Source: Branchinecta lynchi (Eukaryota; Arthropoda; Branchiopoda; Anostraca; Branchinectidae). Taken from it: a DNA stretch of 64,000 nucleotides. Under the pieces are notes generated by a model. That model was not told where the DNA came from, ran no database searches, and saw only the letters and a list, made by a program, of their open reading frames with translations. The DNA lies in NCBI GenBank assembly GCA_023053575.1, contig JAKZAP010000011.1, forward strand, positions 2,418,001 to 2,482,000, in the 5' to 3' direction. Positions 11,830-22,459 of this stretch are shown one piece after another (position 1 is the first letter of the stretch; the number at the start of each line of letters is the position of its first letter). Both the position numbers and the translations under genes were made by a program.

Positions 11830-12090
11830 ATAAGGCCTCTATAAATTTCTCGGGACACTATACACACTAAATTGAATTTCAGTCAGCTGGTAGTCGACAC
11901 CTTCCTTGAATTGGTTGATATTTTCGGCATTTACAACAGTTTCTGGGAGATTATTCCAGTGTATTACTATTCGGTTTCGAAAGCTCCATTGTCCAATGTC
12001 TTTTCGGAATTTCTTACCACTCAGTTTTAAGTTGTGTCCTCTGAGACCGTCGTGATTGAAAGTGAGGACATCATCAGGACTTCTTTATCA
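11830..12090 (-). pseudogene. LINE 3' fragment (ORF2 C-terminus)
   Basis: Minus-strand translation reads RGHNLKLSGKKFRKDIGQW, SFRNRIVIHWNNLPETVV, NAENINQFKEGVDYQLTEI and stops near 11836. RGH..KL, F..R...WN.LP..VV.A and the IN.FK..LD pattern are the common C-terminal tail of metazoan LINE reverse transcriptases. 5' truncated at about 12090. Confidence 0.8.
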
Positions 12091-12126
12091 TAACAACTAT
12101 GGCAAATTTTAAAAGTTTTGATTCTA

Positions 12127-12389
12127 AAGTAAAAGAAGATGACATCGTCCGAGGTAGGTTAACGGTTCTCAAAATAGATCGTGTAGGCTAGGCAAATTGG
12201 CAACAGGCAAGCACTACAGCAATGACACTTTCTGATTTGTGCTTTAGGCTAGGGTTCAGCAATTTTGTGGTAAAGTAAAAGAAGATGACATCGTCCGAGG
12301 TAGGTTAACGGTTCTCAAACATACATATCGTATAGGCTAGGCAAATTGGCCACGGGCAATGCCACTTTCTGATTTGTGCTTTAGGCTAA
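12127..12389. repeat. tandem duplication, about 146-bp period
   Basis: AAGTAAAAGAAGATGACATC starts at 12127 and again at 12273. Both copies continue through GTCCGAGGTAGGTTAACGGT and end TTCTGATTTGTGCTTTAGGC. The second copy has a small deletion. Confidence 0.85.
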
Positions 12390-13620
12390 CTTCGGTATAT
12401 CCTGGACGCTTTTTCATCCTTAGCATCATCAGTATTTCCCGAGGAACTCCTCTGTTTCTTCCCCCTAATGACCGCATTTAATGAGACCACTTGGTGTTCC
12501 AGCCGTGGGCTGGAGACTAAAAATACTTCCTTCTCTACTCCTCCGGTCGTGGGACTGGGACGAAGTGCCAGTTTTATGGAGTGTGTTTTCGTGGAATTTC
12601 CTGGATTTTTAAGGAATACCGTGGAATAAGTGTTCATTTGGATACTTCAAGGTTCCCTAATCTGGATATACTTTTGCCCAAATTGAAAAGGTAGCCTACG
12701 GTATACGATGCGAAGGACCTTCTAGTACTGCGTAAGTAAACACGGAGCTCACTGCAATGATTATCAGGATGGGGAAGGTGGAATTGGTTGTATCATTTCG
12801 GACAACTCGAGTTCAATTTTGAGTTATGCTTAATACCAATTTTGATAATGACAGACATAACCGCTGTGTCAATCGAGTTCATAAACAACTAAGCAAGAAA
12901 GTAAAAAAGGAAGATGAATCCCTGTTCAGTAACAGTTTGCAAATGTACTGACTGGTAATGTGGCCCGTCCAGCAAAGTCTGTCCGCTGGCTCATTTTCAG
13001 GGTAAGTCAGGATGATCACCATGCACCACAAACCCCGGATGTAACTGCGGACCAGGTTGCATTTGCAATCCCAACAGACAGCTTTTGTATACCAAGTATT
13101 TGATACTTATGTCTTTCGTTATGGAAATCAATAAATACGAAACGGATAGGCTACGAAACAAAAAAAATGATATAGTGGCCAATTCGGGAGATATTGGGCT
13201 CGAGCCAAGTGACAGACATTTAAATACACTTATAACCGCTGCGCAGTAAGATGATATAATTAGTTGTAACAACCGTCAGACATTTAGAGCCACATGTCCA
13301 CAGGACAGACTGAAGTCGGATGTAACGCTGCAAGCTACAAACTTTTATGTTTTACAAAATAATGTTGGTATATTTTACTTAAACAAAAAAAATACACGTA
13401 ACCTCCTGTTTCGTAATCGGATATTCTTCTGTCGGCTCGAGGTACCAAGCCGGTTCTAGTAGATCATGAATTAGTTGCATTTCACATCTCAGGCTTGATT
13501 GTTGACTTGAGTAACAGTTTCGTAGTTTTCTACTAATGTGAATACGTAAGTAAATCTTTTCATAAAAAAAAGATTGACTAGCGAGGCGATATTTGTTATT
13601 TTTTCCGTCAATAACTATGC
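12390..13620. other. unassigned intergenic sequence
   Basis: No gene, RNA or repeat family recognised; short open frames on the minus strand lack domains and splice signals. Confidence 0.4.
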
Positions 13621-13639
13621 TGATCAAATAAATACTGAT

Positions 13640-14171
13640 TTTGATACTTTATTGTAAAACGAGACTTTCACAGCATTGGATTGCCGAACTTGTCGTTTTC
13701 GTCAGGTACATCATAATTACAAAACATTTAATAAGGCGGTTGTACATAATAAAGCAATAGTCAAAAAATGATCAAACAGAATAAAAACCCTAGACAATTA
13801 AAACATTAAAGGGAAATAGTTAATCAATTGTTCAAAACTTCAACAAAAGATGGTACAAAGCTCTTTCTGTAGCGATCGATTCTTGTACAAACAGGGTTAA
13901 GAACCGGAACTTTTTGTGCTACAGCTCGAGGTAGTAGAGGTTTTGGCGGGCAATATGGGGTAGGAAACAGGTGCTCAAAACATGAGTGGGAACGCAGACT
14001 GTTCCCGAAACCAGTACAAAGAGTAAGACGTCGGGCTGCTAAAGTAGGGAGGCGGAATTCTTTGAGGAGGAGGATATAAGGCACTTTGCCCTGGCGGTAG
14101 ATGATTCTCAAAGCTCTCTTCTGAATAGTTTCAAGCCTATCAGACTGATCTACCTCTGTCATCAATACCAA
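13640..14171 (-). pseudogene. LINE 3' fragment (ORF2 C-terminus)
   Basis: Minus-strand product DRLETIQKRALRIIYRQG, LLLKEFRLPTLAARRLTLC, then TRIDRYRKSFVPSFVEVLNN. LE.IQKRALRII and L.RR are the LINE thumb/tail signature. The 3' end on the minus strand is CAATAAAGTATCAAAATC near 13640. Confidence 0.8.
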
Positions 14172-14601
14172 CCTCTGTCATCAGGATTACCACACATACA
14201 TTAATCAAATTACGTATCATCTTTCTTTTTTCCGTCAGTATTATAGTGGCAACCTAAACAAACTTTCGATTCTAGTGATCGCTTGACTAGTGATTATAAA
14301 TACTAGTTCAAAAGAGACTGGTTATATAAGCGGACATTTTTCCAGTCTGGCTGTCGAGTTGATGTCACCCTTACTAGATCAAGCTTTCTGTGAATTTCAG
14401 AGTACGCTATGAATTAAAAAGATATTAAAAGATAACTTGGACCTTATTTACAGATGATATATATTTCCTGACCTAGTGCGTGTTCTTAGACCCAAGGATT
14501 CGTCCGTATCTATTTTTTTTTCCCCCAAAGAGACTAGTCTGTACCCTACTAATTTTACCAAGGCGATAGAAAGTCTATTGGAGAATTCCCAACTGAAGTA
14601 A

Positions 14602-15215
14602 CAAGACAAAAGTTTCCGATCCCGATGAAAAATTTATCTCAAAATAGTACTATGCAGTAGTACGCAAAAGTTGCATGCAGTACTATCGATGCTACTACAT
14701 GCTTGTACATCAAGGCTACCGTGTTACTGCATAGTACTACTACGCAGGCTACAAATTTTTCATCGGGATGGGATCCCAGAAATTTAATATTTGATCCAGA
14801 CAATTGGGTCTTGTAGATATCCGGTCTTCGCCAGACTCCTTGAACATTTTTACTATTAAAATTTGGGAACAGATTAAGACCAATGGCTAATCTCCTGAGG
14901 AAACCAAGTTCAGATATGGATTCAGCATGTGTGTTTACCTACATACGTCATATCTACTTTGACGAAATTGATCAAAACTTCCTGCCTTAGCTCTGCCAAA
15001 TTTTTCGTTTCGACCGGATCACCGGCGAACTATTTGTCCGGCAAAAATAGCTAAAGCTCAAAAACGAATTCATCATATTTTCTTAACCCTATATCGAACT
15101 TCTAATCAACGGATAGATTTTCCGATTTTTGGATAAGTTTTTCAGGTTTTGGCTGGATTCCTGGCGAACTATTTGTCCGGCCAGGAACTAATTTTCATAT
15201 ACGGATTCAGCATGC
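14602..15215 (-). mobile_element. GGGATCCC-ended element, truncated, with nested MITE
   Basis: The end sequence CAAGACAAAAGTTTCCGAT (14602-14620), GGGATCCCAGAAATTTAA and ACAATTGGGTCTTGTAGAT match the complete copy at 57451. Two diverged 137-bp-type monomers follow (GGCGAACTATTTGTCCGG at about 15023 and 15166). The other end is lost near 15215. Confidence 0.75.
14621..14767. mobile_element. 147-bp MITE with TIR CCCGATGAAAAATTT
   Basis: Terminal inverted repeats CCCGATGAAAAATTT (14621-14635) and AAATTTTTCATCGGG (14753-14767) are perfect complements. The interior is rich in TAGTACTA and GTAGTA. It splits the end of the GGGATCCC element between TTTCCGAT and ATGGGATCCC, with AT on both sides. A longer relative is at 29609. 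Confidence 0.9.
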
Positions 15216-15949
15216 CTTCTTACTAGTACATCGAGCCTCAGTTCGTGAAATTATTCAACGTTCAGTCTGTGAAATTATTTGTACAGTGATGGGTAAAGCG
15301 AAGGATTATATAATGGCTGGGTGAAAGCTTCTGCGCTTTCCCAGGGAATTTGTAAATTGTAAATAGAAACAGAATTCAGAATTGTAAAATAATCACAGAT
15401 TTGTACATATACACTTTTAACACGCACATTTTAATATTCGTTATTTTATTTGAATTTGTTTGTCGTTTCAATCAACATCGTTCTTCTGGTTTTTATGGCA
15501 CTTGCCCTTCGGCCAAGTGCCATATAGCGATCGCAATTTCTGTCCGTCCGTCGGTCTGTCCAGGTTTTGCTAGTTCGGGCACTTCCACATAAGCTAGGAC
15601 GATAAAACTTGGCAGGCGTATCAGAGACCCCAAATGATTAAGTTGGAAATAGTCACTTCCCCGATCCGAGCACCGTGGGGGAGTGGAGGGAGGGGGAATC
15701 CGGAATCTTGAGGTATTTTTAGCTTTTGAACGGGTGATCGGATCTCGATGAAACCGACCCACTTAAAATCCGGACCGGATCCGGTGACTTTTGGGGGGAG
15801 CTGGAGGCAGGGGCGTCACTATGGGGGGGGGAGGGGGGGGGGACTCCCCCCCTAAAGGTCCTGAGAAAGTACTTTCGTCGGGCGAAGCCCGGCGAAAGTT
15901 CACTTGTTTGTCGGCGCGAAGCGCCGGCAAACACAGAAAAAATAATATT

Positions 15950-16830
15950 TGTTATGCTTTTTATCAGGCATCGGTCGATTCGTCGGCACATGTTTTTATA
16001 TGCAAGAAATAAAATCCTGCAAACGTTTGTCGGGCAAAACACTGAAGAAATCAAATTCTGCATGCTTTTGTCGTTCCTCGGTATTCTCGTCGGCACATCG
16101 GGTTCTTTTTATACAGAAGGAATCCAGAAGAAATACAAACAAATTAAGTTTTTGTCGGGCGTCGGTCGACTCGTCGGCACATCGGGTTCTTTTATACGCA
16201 AGAAATGAAATCCTGCAAACATTTGTCAGGCAAAGCACTGGAGAAATCGAATTCTGCAGGCTTTTGTCGTGCCTCGGTTCATCGGCACATCGGGTTCTTT
16301 TTATACATAAGAAATCCAGAAGAAATATTTTTTTATGCTTTTGTCGGGCGTCGGTCAACTCGTCGGCATATCGGGTTCTACTTATACGTAAGAAATCAAA
16401 TTTTGCAAACTTTGTCGGGCGCACCCAGGAAGTTTAAGTTTCATTGGCACAAGGGGTTATTTTTACGCGTATGAATCAAGTTCTGTACAGTCTAGTCGAG
16501 CAAAACACAGAACAAATCAAATGCTCGATGGTTTTCTCGGGCGTCGGTATTCTCGTCGGCACATCGGGTTCTTTTTACAAAAAAAAATAAAAAAATCAAA
16601 TTGTGTAACTTTTTTATCGGGCGCATGCCGAAAGTTCAAGTCTCGTCGGTACATCGGCTTCTATATACGCGTAAAAAATAAAGTTCTTTACAATCTTGTC
16701 GGGCAAAACACAGAAGAAATCGAATTGTGAATGCTTTTGTCGGGCGTCGATGTTCTTGTCCGCACACCGGGTCTTTTATACGTAAGAAATCAAATTCTGC
16801 AAACATTTGTCGGTCGCAAATTTTTCCGGA
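15950..16830 (+). repeat. tandem array inside hAT element (about 90/190-bp units)
   Basis: Units contain GTCGGGCGTCGGT, CTCGTCGGCACATCGGGTTC and AAGAAAT.AAATYCTGCAAAC, alternating with GGGCAAAACACTGAAGAAAT. At least eight half-units. The plus-strand frame at 15949-16437 and its overlaps are translations of these units. Confidence 0.8.
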
Positions 16831-16869
16831 AAAATACAAATTAAAAAAAAAATTCGCAGGCGTTGCTTA

Positions 16870-17690
16870 GTTCAACTTGTTCTGGGTACAGTCGTCGGAA
16901 GCTTCGCTTCTTAGCAAAAGCTGAAACGAAAAGCCGAATATGTGAAATTAAATATATGTATTTACATCAAAGGAACAATGTCAACTGATGCATTACAGTA
17001 AGTTTTACACAAAATTTCGCCTGCGGCGCATTTTGTAGTATTCCCTATTTGGAAGAACGGTGTATCATTTAGTTTTCCTTTTAGGATAGAAATTCTTGGA
17101 GATGGAAAAACGTTAAAAGTCGGAAATTGTATGGTACTATAGCTGAATTTTCCGCAAAAAAAAAACAGATTAAAACAGTTTCGCCTGCGGCGCTTGGTTT
17201 AACTTGCCTTGGTACAGTCGTTGGAAGCTTCGCTTTCCAGCGAAAGTTATAATGAAAAGCCGAATATGTGAACTTTAAAATTCGAAATTATACCAAAGGA
17301 ATAACCTCAATTGATGCGTTGTTACAGTTAGTTTACACAAAATTTAGCCTGCGGCGCATTTTGTAGTATTCTTTATTTAGAAGAACAGTGTTTCATTTAG
17401 CTTGGCGTTTTAGGATTGAAATTCGCTGAAACACGTTAAAAGCTAGAACTGTATGGTAGGTATAGCTAAATTTTTCCGGAAAAAAAGGCAGATTTAAAAA
17501 ATTTCGCCTACGGCGGTTAGTTTAACTTGTTCTTGGTACAGTCGTTGGAAGCTTCGCTTTCTAGCGAAGGCTAAAATGAAAAGCCAGATATGTGAACTTA
17601 AAATACGAAATTACATCAAAGGAATAATCTCAACTGATGCATTACAGTTAGTTTTACCCCGATTCTATTCTGTGCTGGCGGGAAATTTAC
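16870..17690 (+). repeat. tandem array inside hAT element (about 325-bp units)
   Basis: TGGTACAGTCGTTGGAAGCT-type starts occur at about 16886, 17211 and 17537, each followed by TTCGCTT..AGC, AAAAGCCGAATATGTGAA and CTGATGCATTACAGT-like segments and a TTTCGCCTGCGGCG block. Two full units and part of a third. Confidence 0.85.
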
Positions 17691-18621
17691 GCCGTTGCCG
17701 CGAAGCGGCAACGGCGTGTTTTGTCGGCACATTTTTTAGTCCGTCGGCACAAACCGGACGTCCCCCCCCCAAAGGTAAAAGGCTAGTGACGCCCCTGGCT
17801 GGAGGGGGCAACCGGAAATCTTGGGAAACGTTATGAGTGGAGGGATCGAGATGAAACTTGGTGGGAAGACACCTAGCAAACACTAGATACATCATTGACA
17901 TAACCGAGCCGATTCGGGCACTGTGGGGGGGGGGGGGGGGGGGTGGAGGGAGGGGGAATCCGGAATCTTGAGGTATTTATAACTTTTGAACGGGTGATCA
18001 GATCTCGATGGAACTTGATATTTGGAAAGACCTCATACCTCAGACGACCCACTTAAAATCTGGACCGGATCCGATGACTTTTGGGGGGAAGCTGCAGGGG
18101 CAACCGGAAATCTTGGGAAACGCTATGAGTGGAGGGATCGAGATGAAACTTGGTGGGAAGACACCTAGCAAACACTAGATACATCATTGACATGACCGAG
18201 CCGGTTCGGGCACTGTCGGGGGAGTGGAGGGAGGGGAAATCCGGAATCTTGAGGTATTTATAACTTTTGAACGGGTGACCGGATCTCGATGAAACTTGAT
18301 ATTTGGAAAGACCTCATGCCTCAGACGACCCACTTAAAATCCGGACCGGATCCGGTGACTTTTGGGGGGAGCTGGAGGGGAGAACCGGAAATATTGGAAA
18401 ACGCTATAAGTGGAGGGATCGAGATGAAACTTGGTGGGAAGACACCTAGCAAACACTAGATATATCATTGACATAACCGAGCCGTGCCTACTCGTAACAA
18501 GTGCCATGTGAGCTCGTAGCTCTTGTTAGTTACATATCGTTGTATGTTTTGTTGGTTCCGCATCACTTTTCTGTTGGTATTGTGTTGGATTTTATGATTT
18601 AGTTGTTTGTTTTATTCGCTG

Positions 18622-18997
18622 AGCATGGTAAGCAAATAGTTACTATTTCAAGAAGGTTGGAACGGTCAGCGTAGTAACTTTTCACGAGGTTGGAATGAAA
18701 ATAGTAACTAATAGTTACTATTGTTAGAAGGGTGGAAATCCGGGCGAACTATATTACGGAAAACTGCTTACAAGAAAAAATTTAATTCGAATTTGATCAG
18801 ATGTTCGATTAAGGGGTAAGAAGACATGCTGAATCCGTATATGATAGTCATTTTCTACCCGGACATATAGTTCACCCGGAATTCCACCCTTCTAACAATA
18901 GTAACTATTAGTTACTATTTTCGTTCCAACCCCGTGAAAAGTTACTACGCTGACCGTTCCAACCTTCTTGAAATTTTAACTATTTGCTTACCATGCT
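18622..18997. repeat. R5 foldback with 137-bp-type monomer in the loop
   Basis: The left arm (18622-18736: AGCATGGTAAGCAAATAGTT ... CTATTGTTAGAAGGGTGGAA) is complementary to the right arm (18884-18997: TTCCACCCTTCTAACAATAG ... AACTATTTGCTTACCATGCT). The loop (CCGGGCGAACTA ... AGTTCACCCGG) is itself a monomer of the 137-bp array family. Related single arms occur at 57240-57380. Confidence 0.85.
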
Positions 18998-19339
18998 CGG
19001 GAGCCTAGGAAGCGTGGTAACTACGCATCTCTGTTGGTCGGATTCGCCCGTGGCATGATATTCTGCTGGAAAATAGAAAAATCGTTCCAGCCTTGACGGC
19101 AGAAAACCAGAATTCGTGACGTCATGCATAGTAACTATGGTAAGTAGGGTGGAACACGCTCGCTGTGTCGAACTTGTCTTGGTGCTGCCCATGCCTTGGC
19201 GTCGCTGTCTTAGTTGTTGTTTAAGCTTCGATATCGACGTCTTGTTTCCGAACACACACCTTTGTTGCGGGAAGTTAGAAATCCCCTAAAAACAACGCAG
19301 TCCGTCGGATGCATTTAATGTTTTTTTTTTTTGTTCTAG
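18998..19339. other. R5 flank and sequence upstream of first NUAK coding exon
   Basis: CTGCTGGAAAATAGAAAAAT at 19061 and AGAATTCGTGACGTCATG at 19110 match the two sides of the GGGATCCC insertion at 57451-59276 and give its empty site. 19260-19339 is the end of the preceding intron. Confidence 0.6.
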
Positions 19340-19467
19340 ACAACAGCTGAGTAAAAGATGGTGGTGGGCGGAGTGGCGGGAGGCCATGATATCAACAACA
19401 TCATGGGGGGTCTCGAGAGCACGGGAGGGGTCATGCTTCACAACCACAAGCGGAAGCTTAGACAAAG
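19340..19467 (+). CDS. NUAK: NUAK exon with start codon (residues 1-36 and first two bases of codon 37)
   Basis: A long T tract followed by TTGTTCTAG gives a strong acceptor at 19338-19339, so a noncoding 5' exon must lie upstream. The start codon at 19358-19360 is favoured because an in-frame TAA sits at 19352-19354, two codons before it. The coding part reads MVVGGVAGGHDINNI, then a Gly-rich stretch, then LHNHKRKLRQ, and ends AAG|GTGAGC with two leftover bases (AG) completed by the G of the next exon to give Arg37. The basic KRKLRQR run directly before the kinase core resembles the basic stretch at the same place in vertebrate NUAK1. A Harbinger-like foldback begins about 150 bp into the following intron. 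Confidence 0.85.
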
Positions 19468-19611
19468 GTGAGCTAATCTACTCAGGAGATATTCCAAAAC
19501 TCGTTTTTTTTTTTACCTACCTATAGGTAAGTTAAAAAAATACAGTGTATAGAAAGATTCCACCCTAAACGAAGAACACCATCATCATACACCATCATCA
19601 CGGGAGCGTCA

Positions 19612-20294
19612 GGAAAAATTTAACATTACGAGCTTTAAGACTTTCGACTTTGAGACTAAAGGGCGATTCTGGCGGTCTGGAAAGCTACTCGACTTTATGC
19701 GCCAGCTGTTCTTGCGACTTCAGCTAAATGTTGCTTCGCTTTTCAAAGCCGTTCTCGCGCTCCACTAGTTTCCACAAGCACTTGGAAAGCGAATCCACTT
19801 CGCGAGTGGAAAGTGATTTCGGCAAGTCAGTGGGAAGTTGTAAAGGTGCAACTTGAGGTTCAGCGACTTTTTGCTCTTTCTTGTGCTCGGCGGATTCTCG
19901 CTTTGCTTTTCGGAAAGTGAACCCAAGAGATCGCCAGAATCGCACTTAAATTATCGGCCTTTGATAGCCACTTTGAGCCAGCAAATTGCTAAAGAATGTT
20001 CTTTTTTATGAAAGTTTGAAGGCTTCAAAGTGGTAAACAAAGACGGAGATGACGCGGAGTTGAAAAAATGTGTCATAATTGACCAATAGGACGAGACTCC
20101 GTCTTTGTTTACAAACTTTGACACCTTCAAGCTCTGATAAAGAAGAACACACATTTAATAAAGTTATATTATTCCAACAAGAAGGAGCCAGATTGAGGAT
20201 CCTGCCATTTGCTGGCTCAAAGTGGCTATCAAAGGCCGGTAATTTAATCTCAAAGTCGAAAGTCCTATACTTCCTAATGTTACATTTTTTCGTT
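19612..20294. mobile_element. foldback element with nested TIR element
   Basis: Outer inverted repeats AAAAATTTAACATTACGAG (19612 on) and CTAATGTTACATTTTTTCG (to 20294), extended by GACTTTCGACTTTGAGA and its complement. The inner arms around 19950-20050 and 20093-20247 are also complementary (GGCCTTTGATAGCCACTTTG and CAAAGTGGCTATCAAAGGCC). Open frames on both strands here are palindrome translations. Confidence 0.85.
19660..19946. mobile_element. 287-bp Harbinger-like TIR element, TSD TAA
   Basis: Termini AGGGCGATTCTGGCGGTCT and AGATCGCCAGAATCGCACT are inverted repeats, flanked by TAA at 19657-19659 and 19947-19949. Three-base TWA-type duplications are typical of PIF/Harbinger; the assignment is inferred. 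A similar terminus (CAGATCGTCAGAATCGCG) is at about 23998-24015. Confidence 0.8.
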
Positions 20295-20360
20295 ACGATC
20301 CCGTCCGTTTTGACAGGTACGGTGGAATCTCTATACACTGTAAAAGTTTCTCCGTATAAA

Positions 20361-20469
20361 GATTAAAGTTAACTGCAGTATTTGCTACCCGGATTCATCT
20401 TATCTCTATTTGGTATTAATCTTACAAGCGTAGAGATAAGGATAAATACTGCAGTAATTAACTTTAATC
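20361..20469. repeat. 109-bp palindrome
   Basis: GATTAAAGTTAACTGCAGTA at 20361 is mirrored by TACTGCAGTAATTAACTTTA ending at 20469. The inner CTTATCTCTA and TAGAGATAAG also pair. It ends directly before the LINE fragment. Confidence 0.85.
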
Positions 20470-20474
20470 TAAAC

Positions 20475-21058
20475 ATTCAAATTAATCAATGGAAGTTATG
20501 ACAATTTTGAAGTGACTGATTTAGTAAGATTCAGCATTAACCGTCATCATCGGGGGCACGCGTACAAGCTTACAAAGTCAAGATTCCACAAGGACGTTTT
20601 TAAGTGGGGTTTTGGCAACAGAATTGTTGATCCTTGGAGCAGCCTTACCGAAGATGCGGTTAATGCTGAATCGATCAATAGTTTTAAGTGCATTGTTGAT
20701 GAGATTTTTAACTCTGATCAGTTCGACTACTCAAAATTTCTTAGAGTTATTTAGAGGCGAAAGCCTTTTTTCTTGCTTTGTATATTATTATTATTTATGC
20801 GGAAATTTTTTTACAGTGTATACAGACTTTTTTTTTTTTCTTTTCATGTTTTACTCGACTATTTACCTTCTTTTTTTGGTTTTTCGTTTGTGTTCTCTTT
20901 ACCAATTTTGGTTAGTTCATGTTGCGACTTGGATGTATATGGATATAGTGTTTGTAGTTCAAATACGGCCACCCCCTAGGACAGGTCAGTGCTTTCTGGG
21001 GTGGCCCTCATGTAGTTTGTATTATTATCTGTTCATTAAACTCTCTCTCTCTCTCTCT
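20475..21058 (+). pseudogene. LINE 3' end (ORF2 tail, 3' UTR, CT microsatellite)
   Basis: The frame ends RGHAYKLTKSRFHKDVFKW, GFGNRIVDPWSSLTEDAVNA, ESINSFKCIVDEIF and stops at 20754: the standard LINE C-terminal RGH..KL, VDPW.SL and INSFK pattern. The 3' UTR has GGGGTGGCCCTCATGTAGTT and TTCATTAAACTCTCTCTCTC to about 21058, a retrotransposon 3' terminus. Confidence 0.8.
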
Positions 21059-22056
21059 TAATGTAAGTGGGTAACACATATTACTATTGTTATTTTTATT
21101 GACGCTGTAAGAGAGGATAGGTGGTCCGCATTTCATTTGTTTATCTTGTAATTAAATACATTTTTCTACCAATTATACCGTACTTTTGTTGTTATCATCT
21201 TTATGTATTGCGAAATCAACTAAAATGAATAAATATTTCAGTGTGTTTTCGAAGAAGCTTCGTACTTTAATCATTTGAAAGTGAAGAGTTGTCACTCAAC
21301 ATTTCACTCAACTGAGTTGACGTGACGTTCCATCTGCAGGTAAACCCATATAAGTTATAGACAGACGAATAATGTGTTATGCAGTCCGAATTTCCTTTTT
21401 TGCTGAAAATGCCATCGCCTTTTGAATTCGGAATTTTTTTATTCAGCCGTAGCTCCACTGCCCGCGATGGAAAACTGTAGCCAGAGATCCCATTTGAGGT
21501 GGGGGCAGATCCCCCCCCCCCTAAGTTCATAAATCTTAGCTCTTATTATTTTTGTGTCCCCTAAATAGGTTCTAAAAGGCAAATTCAAAGCACTGCCGTT
21601 ATTTTAAGGTATCTATGAAAGCGACTTTAAATCTACCCCAAAAGGAGTGATTAAATTTCGAGTCTTATTAATAAACCTTGAAGGCGTGGGGTGGGGTTCA
21701 AAGTCCCCCCCCCCCCAAGGTTTACAGAAATGGCACCACTGTCTAAAACCTGAAAATGTCCAACTTACAGAGAAGATGGATATTTTAATAATATAGCCGA
21801 CAGTCGTGAGGTGCGTGGCTGACACTTACTTTTTTTTTTTTTACTGAAATTGACATCTCCTTTCGAACTTGTATTTTATTGTTGTGTGGAAGGTCTTCTG
21901 CCCCCGATGACCAATCGTGTTCACCTGTCGCTGATCTGAGTGACTGTCCGGAAATAGTTTCCGCCTTCATATTAATGGGGATTACGTCACGTTGTCTAGA
22001 TTCTTGTATGACTCACGGTTAAACCCTTTTGCCAAAACTTATCAGATTTATTACAG

Positions 22057-22135
22057 GTTCGACCTCGTCAAGAAGCTTGGTCAAGGAACTTATGGCAAGG
22101 TCCAACTTGGAGTCAACAAGGAAACAGGACAGCAG
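22057..22135 (+). CDS. NUAK: NUAK exon: glycine-rich ATP-binding loop (residues 37-63)
   Basis: The exon follows the acceptor TTTATTACAG and ends CAG|GTGAGG. It translates as FDLVKKLGQGTYGKVQLG then VNKETGQQ (residues 38-63). GQGTYGKV at residues 45-52 is the nucleotide-binding P-loop, with the GxGxxGxV spacing intact. The first base completes Arg37 from the previous exon, and the last codon is complete, so the next intron is phase 0. The open frame running on past 22136 reads into the intron and is not coding. Family knowledge: this strand-turn-strand clamps the ATP phosphates. Confidence 0.95.
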
Positions 22136-22459
22136 GTGAGGTCTGAAATGGGGCCTAGTATTCACTTTCTTCTAGGATCACAAATATATAATATAAATAA
22201 AGTAAAATCTGTAAGAACTGAACTAAAGTTGAAGGAAATGTCAATGACAACAACGTTCAAGATGACATAAATATCTTCTCGTAGTAATCTTTGACCATTT
22301 AATGCAAGTTGCGTGAAGTTTCTCAGAAGGTTGTGGTAAATGTCGTCGTACATTTAGGGGTTGGGGTGAAAACTAAGTCATAGACAGCATTAAATTTGAT
22401 AGTGAGTTTGATTGGGTTCTTGATATGAGAGTTAGAAGCAAAGGTGTTACTAGCCAATT

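Larger units (their letters stand above)
15808..17797. mobile_element. non-autonomous hAT-type element, 8-bp target duplication
   Basis: Ends CAGGGGCGTCACTA (15808) and TAGTGACGCCCCTG (to 17797) are perfect terminal inverted repeats. GCTGGAGG at 15800-15807 is repeated at 17798-17805, an 8-bp target-site duplication. CAGGG-type ends with 8-bp duplications define hAT elements. An unfilled paralogous site with a single GCTGGAGG is at about 18370. There is no transposase; the interior is two tandem arrays. Confidence 0.93.
15494..18525 (-). repeat. R1 element, minus orientation, split by hAT insertion
   Basis: Starts with its hairpin (TATGGCACTTG..CAAGTGCCATA, 15494-15524) followed by GTCCGTCCGTCGGTCTGTCC. 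R1 blocks run to 15807 and resume at 17798-18490 with three similar units of about 290 bp (each with TTGGGAAACGCTATGAGTGG or similar). It ends with AACAAGTGCCATGTGAGCTC near 18498, the far-end motif also seen at 36201. Confidence 0.8.

Noticed and set aside
15949..16437. 162-codon frame with SSAHRVLF repeats
   Set aside because: Translation of the tandem array inside the hAT element; other frames of the same array are equally open.
20006..20366. Frames of 110 and 95 codons on opposite strands
   Set aside because: Both lie in the foldback 19612-20294 and mirror one another.
21490..21740. A second hAT element with end GGCACCACTG at 21739
   Set aside because: A matching CAGTGGTGCC end was not found upstream, so no element could be delimited.
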